DNA of 64,000 nucleotides. Origin: Roridomyces roridus. Lineage: Eukaryota; Basidiomycota; Agaricomycetes; Agaricales; Mycenaceae. Positions 57,255 to 64,000 of the stretch are shown here, in pieces; position 1 is the stretch's first letter; each line of letters begins with the position of its first letter. The notes beneath the pieces were generated by a model. It was given only the letters and a program-made list of their open reading frames with translations. It was not told where the DNA came from and made no database searches. The stretch is taken from positions 1,178,001 to 1,242,000 of the forward strand of contig JARKIF010000005.1 of assembly GCA_029378245.1 (NCBI GenBank), in the 5' to 3' direction. A program made the position numbers and the translations under genes.

Positions 57255-60200
57255 CTAAGAAGGGACCTCTTCCCCTTCGCTTTCGTAGAACCGCTTGGTA
57301 ACAAGGTTCCGATTGCTCATCCGCTTCTCGGAGAGATTAGTTTGTATCCTCCGCATCGCAACGCCGTTTTCTTCTGTGGCGAAATCGAAACCGCGATCCA
57401 CCGACACCATCCCCGTAGCCAGATCTGTCCGGCTCGCAGAGCGTGGGTCGAACGAAGGTCGTGGGCGTTCGAGAGTCATGACGCTCTCGACTCGCGATAC
57501 TCTCCGAGCTTGCTGAGATGCCCTCCTGGAGTGCAGGGAAGCCCTGCGATCTTGTCGCATGGCAGACAGACCGCCACGGGCTCCTTCTTGTACCGCCGTC
57601 GCGATATCGCGGTGGGGCTCCTTCTCCCTCATCCACCGCATGATGTCGATATCGCTGGGGTTGTAGCCGAAATTCCAGGCTTTGACGAGGTATCGGGGAG
57701 TGAAAGCCACGCAGAACGTGAAAAGCATCCCGAGCCAGAAATAGGCTGATCGCAGCACGTAGTGGTCGTTTCCGAACAGGACAGTGACCGCGTATCCAGG
57801 GCTGATAATCGAGTAGATGGCGGTGAAGCCCCACGTGACGCACAGGGAGAAGGCGAGTGCGAAGAATATCCAGAAGGTCCATGCAGTGGTCATGAGTCCC
57901 GTGTACAGATTGGCTACCATGACGCCGGCGATGGCCATGGTGGTGCTGAACTCGTTGATGTACATGTCATATCCATCAGTCCGAGATGTTGGAGACTGGT
58001 AGGTGAAGTGGATGAAGAAGTAGATCACGACCGACTAGAAACACGGTCAAATAAGTCCAAACAATTGGAAAGAAATGCATGCCTGATATACACCGTCAAG
58101 CATATAGACGGTGAAAGATCGGAAGTTGAACCAGTTTCCTTCCCTCCCGAAATGGTACAGCTGAGGGACAGCCATCAGGACCTCAGCGTCCAGGAATCTG
58201 TCAAATACACCAAGGGCAACGACGGGCAACAGAGTCCACAGGGAGTTCCAGAAGAGAACGTAGACGTAGGCGAAGAGGCTACTCCAAGTCAGTTGGGGGA
58301 ACGAGCGCATCAAAAACAAACTCACTAAGACGCACTGCATGCATTGTCAGCGAATCATTCATACACAGAGAAATGAATTGACTGACCTCCATCCGTTGTA
58401 GATCTGGAACCAGAATAGGATGAAAGTCGGGACAATGTTCTTGTAGAAAAAGTTCAAAATCCTGTGCCAAACGTCAACAATATACAATGGGGGTGACACG
58501 GAACTAACATCGTCCCGTTGCGCGCATACGACCAATGTCCGTGCACGAGCAGCAGCTTCTTGAGGAACCTGAACTGCGCGATGGCGTAATCAGACGCGTT
58601 GGCCGCTTGCAAACCCTCCTCGCCCGAGATACCAATACCAACGTCCGCAGCCTGGATCATGCTGACGTCGTTGGCACCATCTCCAATTGCAAGAGTCATT
58701 GCGCCGAGCCCGTCTTTAACCAGTTTCACGATCAAAGCCTTTTGCAAGGGCGAAACACGACAGCAAATGACACCTTCGCACATGGTAGCAAGCTTGAGAA
58801 GCAGAGCTTTACTTTCATCCCCTTCGAAAGCCTACAATTTGTGAGATTATAATCAAATGCGACGAATCAAGTAGCACTGACATGGACCAGGGCCGTTCCA
58901 TCAATGACCAAAACAAACCCGCCTGGGCGTTCCCCATTGTGTTCGCCCACGATGGAGGTAACGCCCGTCTCAATCCGTTGGAGAGGGTAGAATTGCGCGG
59001 ATGTTCGTTTTTGCGACATCTCGACGGCGGTGGCGGCCTCGGACTCTGGGAAATATTTTTCGATCGCGAAAACCATTTGCTCCTGAATGGTTCGTCCCCG
59101 CTCATTTCCACCACGGATGATTATGATATTAGAATCGAGAGTGATCAGGTTCGTGGTTTTGCCAATGGCTGAAAGGCCGTTTGGTCAACCACAACTGAAA
59201 GGTCACATGAGACTCACCAATCGCCGTTTCCAGCTTGTCACCAGTCGCCACCCAGATCTTGATGCCAGCAGTCTTGAGGTCTTCGATGGTTTCCGGAACA
59301 CCATCTTGCAGCTTGTCCTCAATGGCGGTGGCGCCGAGTAAGCGAAGGTCTCGTTCCAGTTCGTCGGAGACAGCCTCGATCTTTTCGTCGCGGCCGTCCA
59401 TCGCGATTGTCGCCTCGTGGTACCGCTCGCTCCAAGCAGCGTATTCGTCCTCTGTGACACGATCAGCTGACGCGACTAGATGAAGTAAATTCCCACAAAC
59501 CTTGAATGATTCGGTAAGCCAAGGTCAGCGTCCGCAGACCGTTGTTGGCAAAGTCACTAAGATGGTCTTCGGTGGCAGCCTTGAGCTCATCCCCGCCTTC
59601 CTTGAGACGGTCAAAGACGACGTTGTCCGCGCCTTTTGTGAGAAGGAAAAGACGTTCGTCGGCACCATTCAATTGTTTGACGACCACACTCATACGCTTG
59701 CGAGCACTGGTGAACTCGAGAATGTTCATCAACTGGTACCGCTCAGGCTCGTCAACAAAGGGCGTCCGAAGGCTGAGGTAGTCGCGGTCACGGCCGAGAA
59801 AGACGAAACCCATATCAGCAGCCGCCTGGACGAGAGCAGATTCATCAGGTGACTGGGACTTGTACTCGATTTCGCCAGTGTTCGGATTCTGGCCGGTGAG
59901 CACGGTGTGGCAAAGTCCAAGCACCTTGAAGAAGCCGTTGAGTGAACGGGCGTGTGCAGCATCACCGGAGTTGAGGTCTGTTGCGACGGCCACATCCAAA
60001 TCGGCCATCAAGTTGGCATCCTTGAAGTGAACTGTGCCTTCGGTCCTGTCAACGGGGGAAGCAGTACTGCTGGAAGCAACGTCTTTGAGGTTGGTCTCCG
60101 TCATCTCGTCCTCTTCCTCGCCCAGATATGCTTTGCCTCCGATGGAACATTGTTTGAACACCATCAGGTTCTAGAATAAGAGAGATTGAGTCCACGGTCA

Positions 60201-61762
60201 TATGAAGAGCCGGAAGACAAACCTGGGTGAGAGTGCCGGTCTTGTCCGAAAATATGTACTCTATCTGACCCAGATCATCGGCCAAGTTCCAGCTCTTTGC
60301 AACTGTCGCCTGGCCCGTCTTTTGGTAGCAGATATCATAGTCGAAGTAGATAAAGGCGGCTTGGAAGGTGCGGACAACCTCCATTGAAATGTACAATGAA
60401 ATGGGAACAACCTCCTGGAACCTGCGAGAGAAATCAGATGGGAGCGGCAGTATTAAGAGTAAATGCGCACGTCAGGAACGCGAAAGCCCAAGTGATTAAG
60501 CCGTTAATGGAGGGATTGTCGTTGGATTTGTCGTCATCATATAGCCACGGTGCATTGAGTGGCTTGTAATGATGTTCTAGGACAGAATCACCAATACCAC
60601 AGGCGATGGTCATGAGGAACATGATGAAAAGATTGATCAAGCTAGGGACTCTTAATTTGAAGCAACACAGGCGACTCGGGGAGACTCACACTTGAGGGTT
60701 CATCTGCCTTTCGACCTTGCTCCGTTTACTAGGAGCACCTCCCGAATTCATGACGATCTTGCTGTCGAGACCGGTGTACAAGACGACACCAATGACCCAC
60801 TCGGTATTTCGCAAGACGGTGCCTCGAAGCAGCGTCATGGAGAGGTCGACGGGGAAAGTCTCGTCGGCCATTGCCACTGCCGCGTTGAGCTTGTACATGT
60901 TATTCTCGGGACGGTCCGCTTGGATTGTAAAAGCGTTGAGCGGGCTTGCGCAATCAGCGGGGGAGTTGAGATGGGATAGGCCGGATACGGCATGCCGCGA
61001 CTTGAGATTGGTCTCGCCGTCGAGGTTCTTGGTCTCGATAAACGCGACATTCTCTTCCTCGGAGGTTGAGCAAATGACGATGTCGGCCGGGATGGACTCG
61101 TTGTCGTGAATTTTAACAAAGTCGCCAACGCGTATATCCTCCCAAGACGTCTTCTCCCAATCAGCGCCTGCATCTCCCTCGAGTTGTTTCGCGTCGTCTC
61201 CGATAACAGGGGGGCGGACGCGGCGGCGGGACACGCCGGGTACGAACGTCCGGCTTTTCCCTTCCATGGCATTGGGATTAACGAACCTGCCGCCGGTGAG
61301 GACCAAGGTCTCGCTATCGTTCATCTTCTTGTCCGTTTGGTGCCGGCCGATGTCCTCCCATCCGTCCTTGATGGCGGTGAAGGCGAGGACTATGATTAAA
61401 GGTAAAATGACAACGCCGACGGAGACGGTGGCGAATTTGGGGAAGAACTGAAGGATGGCAAGGGCGAGGAAGAAGCTGGGAAGCACATGAGCGGATCGTC
61501 GGACATAGACGGGCGAGACTCACATATTAGCTACCCGGCGGAATTGCTCGAGCAGATTACGGGGAAGAAAGGTAACGATTGTATACTTTGAGGTGATGAC
61601 CTGGTTTGAAGGATAAATGTAGGCAGGTTTCGGTCGCCCCCGCTGGTCGAGATACTCCGGAGGCAGGTTCTTGTTGACATAGACCGTGCGGGGCGGACCT
61701 GGTTCCCTTTTGGACGAGAACAGGTCTTCAACCCCTCTTTTGTACCAGGGAGCGGTGGCCAT
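57255..61762 (-). CDS. P4-type phospholipid-transporting ATPase (flippase)
   Basis: Moves aminophospholipids across Golgi or plasma-membrane leaflets. The start at 61762 reads [20 protein letters not shown]. Then [20 protein letters not shown] with QFRRVAN, and [20 protein letters not shown] precede [20 protein letters not shown] (actuator). The phosphorylation site is [33 protein letters not shown] and [13 protein letters not shown] are in the nucleotide domain; [20 protein letters not shown] and [20 protein letters not shown] complete it. Ten membrane helices fit. The tail is Arg/Ser-rich ([20 protein letters not shown]). It resembles the Dnf group, but class assignment is tentative. About a dozen exons, no frame breaks. 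Confidence 0.92.
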
Positions 61763-62166
61763 TTTTCCCGATAGCGGTGGTAGCACTGAGCACGGAAGAC
61801 TCGGTGCACCAGGGAGAAGGAAGGGAGAAGAAGAGATGGCACTGATCAGTCATCTCAAAGCGGAGGGCCGGTTTTGTCATCTAACTCACATAGCGTGTTT
61901 CAAATGTCCTTCCGACAACGGATAAATAGCAGTGCCACGCAAGAACGATGACCACGATGCAAACTTGCCAGCGAGCAGCTACAGCTACTACCACACTGAA
62001 TTGACTTGAATGGCTCGCGATCGACGTCTGTCCTTGTCGGATTCTTACTGTTGAAGCTTTGTTCACCACGGCCGCTAATCCATGATGCATGATGACTTAC
62101 ATATCCTGAACGCCGGAGGGTCACGGAATTCAAACGGAATCGGCCAAGATCTCTATCCCGCCCTCC
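61763..62166. other. Intergenic, divergent promoters of flippase and aldehyde dehydrogenase
   Basis: About 400 bases between divergent starts. No gene or recognisable element seen. Confidence 0.45.
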
Positions 62167-63668
62167 ATGACTTTCACCGTCCCGCTCCTAATTAATGGGG
62201 AAGAGAAAATAACGGCCACCACGTTCCCAATTGAATCTCCAGTAACTCACAGCACCCTCTGGTCGTGTTCTCTCGCCTCTTCTACCGACGCCGATGCAGC
62301 CCTGGCCGCAGCCAGCGCCGCCTTCCCCATCTGGTCCAAAACCAAGCCGGCAGCTCGCCGTAACATCCTCCTCAAGGCCGCAGATCTCATCGAGCAGCGT
62401 GCCGATGAACTCAAGCTGGCCATGCAACAGGAGACCGGCTCTCTCGACGGTTTTGCTACCTTTGATACCGTAACAGCTGCAGCGCACATTCGGGATGTCG
62501 CAGGTCGAATTAGCGCCATCGAAGGAAGCATCCCCATTTCTCAAGACGAGGGTAGAGCTGCACTTGTTGTCAAGGTAAGATTTGTTACACTAGTGAGATT
62601 TGTTCATAAACCTGTGTGTCAACTTCCAAGGAGCCGTATGGAGTCGTTCTAGCACTTGCCCCTTGGAACGCCCCACATATCCTCGGGGTCAGATCAATAC
62701 TGTTCCCCCTTGCGGCTGGCAATACTTGCATCCTGAAAGGCCCTGAGCTCAGTCCTCGCGTCTATCATCACATTGGTCAGATCTTCACGGCAGCTGGCCT
62801 GCCACCAGGCGCCCTCAACATCCTTTTCACCTCGCGGGAGCACTCTGCTGCGATTACCACCCAGCTCATCGAGGCGCCGCAAGTCAAGAAGATAAATTTC
62901 ACGGGCAGCTCGGCCGTCGGCGCTATCATCGCCTCGACTGCGGGGCGTGCACTCAAGCCATGCCTCATGGAGCTCGGTGGCAAGGCCGCTGCTGTCGTGC
63001 TCGACGATGCGGATCTCGAACTCGCTGCCATGCAGTGCGTCGTTGGGGCGTTCCTTCACTCGGGACAGATTTGCATGGCCACCGAGCGCGTCATTGTGCA
63101 GAAATCCATCCTCGAGCCGTTCCGCGCTGCACTGCAACATGCTGCTGCTGGTTTCGAGCCCCCAAATTCTCCCGCACCTGTTCTGGTGCAGGCCCCTGCC
63201 GTCGAACGGAACTGCGCACTCGTCGCCGATGCCCTGGGTAAGGGTGCGAAGCTTATCCACGGTGACCACACGCGGGAGGAGGTTCATCCGGAGACCGGGG
63301 TTGTCTCGCCCACGCGTATGCGAGCGCTCATTGTCGAGGGTGTGACACGCGATATGCGACTGTACCACGAAGAGAGTTTTGGTCCGAGCGTCAGTCTCAT
63401 TGCGGTCGACACCGAGGACGAGGCGGTTGCCATTGCAAACGACAGCGAGTACGGGCTCAACAGCGCGGTGTTTACCAAGGATTTGGCCCGTGGCTTGCGG
63501 ATTGCCAAGAGGCTCGAGAGCGGGTCGGTCCATATAAACTCGATGAGCGTTCATGACGAACCAAGCCTTCCTCATGGCGGTGTGGGCCGCAGCGGTTGGG
63601 GTCGCTTCAATGGCAGGTGGGGTATCGAGGAGTTTTTGCGTACCAAGACCATTACTTTCCAGGAGTGA
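62167..63668 (+). CDS. Aldehyde dehydrogenase, aromatic-aldehyde type
   Basis: Oxidises aldehydes; the closest motif match I know is salicylaldehyde/vanillin dehydrogenase. The start MTFTVPLLINGEEKITATTF at 62167 leads to RRNILLKAADLIEQRADELK and QDEGRAALVVK, then an intron (62577-62627) joining to EPYGVVLALAPWNAPHILGV. Next are LKGPELSPRVYHHIGQIF, KKINFTGSSAVGAIIASTAG, CLMELGGKAAAVVLDDADLE (Glu) and GAFLHSGQICMATERVIVQK with the nucleophilic Cys in QIC. The end is SGWGRFNGRWGIEEFLRTKT. Only one intron, unlike the other aldehyde dehydrogenase here, so the two are old, separate lineages. Confidence 0.9.
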
Positions 63669-64000
63669 GACTGTCGCATTGTGGTCTATACATGTACTTG
63701 TATCCTCTTGTAAATTCCACTCTCGAAATTGTACACTTTCTGCCAACTTTCTGGGTACCAAGAGCTGGCAGATCAAGTGATCCGCGACACAGTGTTGATA
63801 ACCCCGTTTGAAATCTGATGTGATGCAATGTCATAATCAAGCCACGATCTTTATCATCTGCCAGTTTCGACACAATCCAGTACTTAACTTTAAGCTGTAC
63901 AGTTTCCGGATTGAATTGCACATTATCGGAAGGTTCAAGATGCGGTATATACGGGGTGGTGGAAACGAAGCCCGCGTTATAATGTACAGGAACTACATCT
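63669..64000. other. Window end, no gene seen
   Basis: About 330 bases after the aldehyde dehydrogenase stop. Short frames only; nothing recognised. Confidence 0.4.

Noticed and set aside
62694..63776. Minus-strand open frame of 360 codons
   Set aside because: Antisense to the aldehyde dehydrogenase, which has full active-site motifs.
1..64000. tRNA, rRNA, CRISPR arrays or intact transposons
   Set aside because: I saw no B-box-like tRNA ends, rRNA text, direct-repeat arrays or transposase motifs; a short tRNA with an intron could still have been missed by eye.

Overview
The window is nuclear DNA of a basidiomycete fungus, most likely an Agaricomycete. Genes lie close together on both strands and are cut by many short introns of about 45 to 60 bases. 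Most products are ordinary eukaryotic housekeeping proteins, such as the Utp12 and Faf1 ribosome factors, Ssu72, proteasome alpha-2, ribosomal protein eS1, Cox7c, an EDEM mannosidase and a P4 ATPase. There is no operon structure, no rRNA, and no recognisable tRNA, CRISPR array or intact transposon. Exon joins were worked out by eye from splice signals and protein continuity, so gene ends are firmer than every internal boundary.

Layout. 0-4.4 kb: two tandem paralogues of an uncharacterised LRR-like protein on the minus strand; the second carries a one-base frameshift. 4.7-10.9 kb: a large IQGAP/Rng2 scaffold gene (minus). 11.4 kb: a relic of the promoter and first exon of the LRR family. 11.5-16.7 kb: aspartyl aminopeptidase (minus) facing the Utp12/Dip2 U3 snoRNP gene (plus). 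16.8-24 kb: a secreted double-psi beta-barrel protein, a Zn2Cys6/fungal_trans regulator, a Cys/Met PLP enzyme and a two-RRM SR-type protein. 24.2-30.8 kb: a Loa1/Vps66-like acyltransferase, a Tvp38/TMEM64 protein, syntaxin-18/Ufe1, Ssu72 and proteasome alpha-2. 31.4-35.8 kb: a small Zn2Cys6 protein, an aldehyde dehydrogenase and Cox7c. 35.9-40.2 kb: a Dicer-like gene that lacks a recognisable ATPase half. 40.2-46.5 kb: conserved proteins of unknown function, a small membrane protein, Faf1 and a ZNRD2-type zinc protein. 46.6-56.5 kb: EDEM mannosidase, adenine phosphoribosyltransferase, eS1, Atg10, acetyl-CoA acetyltransferase and an MFS anion permease. 56.6-63.7 kb: a small unknown protein, a P4 ATPase and a second aldehyde dehydrogenase.

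Functional themes are early secretory and ER work (Ufe1, Tvp38, EDEM, acyltransferase, flippase), ribosome biogenesis (Utp12, Faf1, eS1) and RNA biology (Dicer, Ssu72, RRM protein). These are neighbours by chance rather than a pathway cluster. The most unusual items are the LRR family with its promoter/exon-1 relic, the Dicer with no ATPase half and a degraded helicase motif VI, a set of GC-AG introns, very small terminal exons, and single-base frameshifts in several conserved genes that look more like assembly indels than biology.
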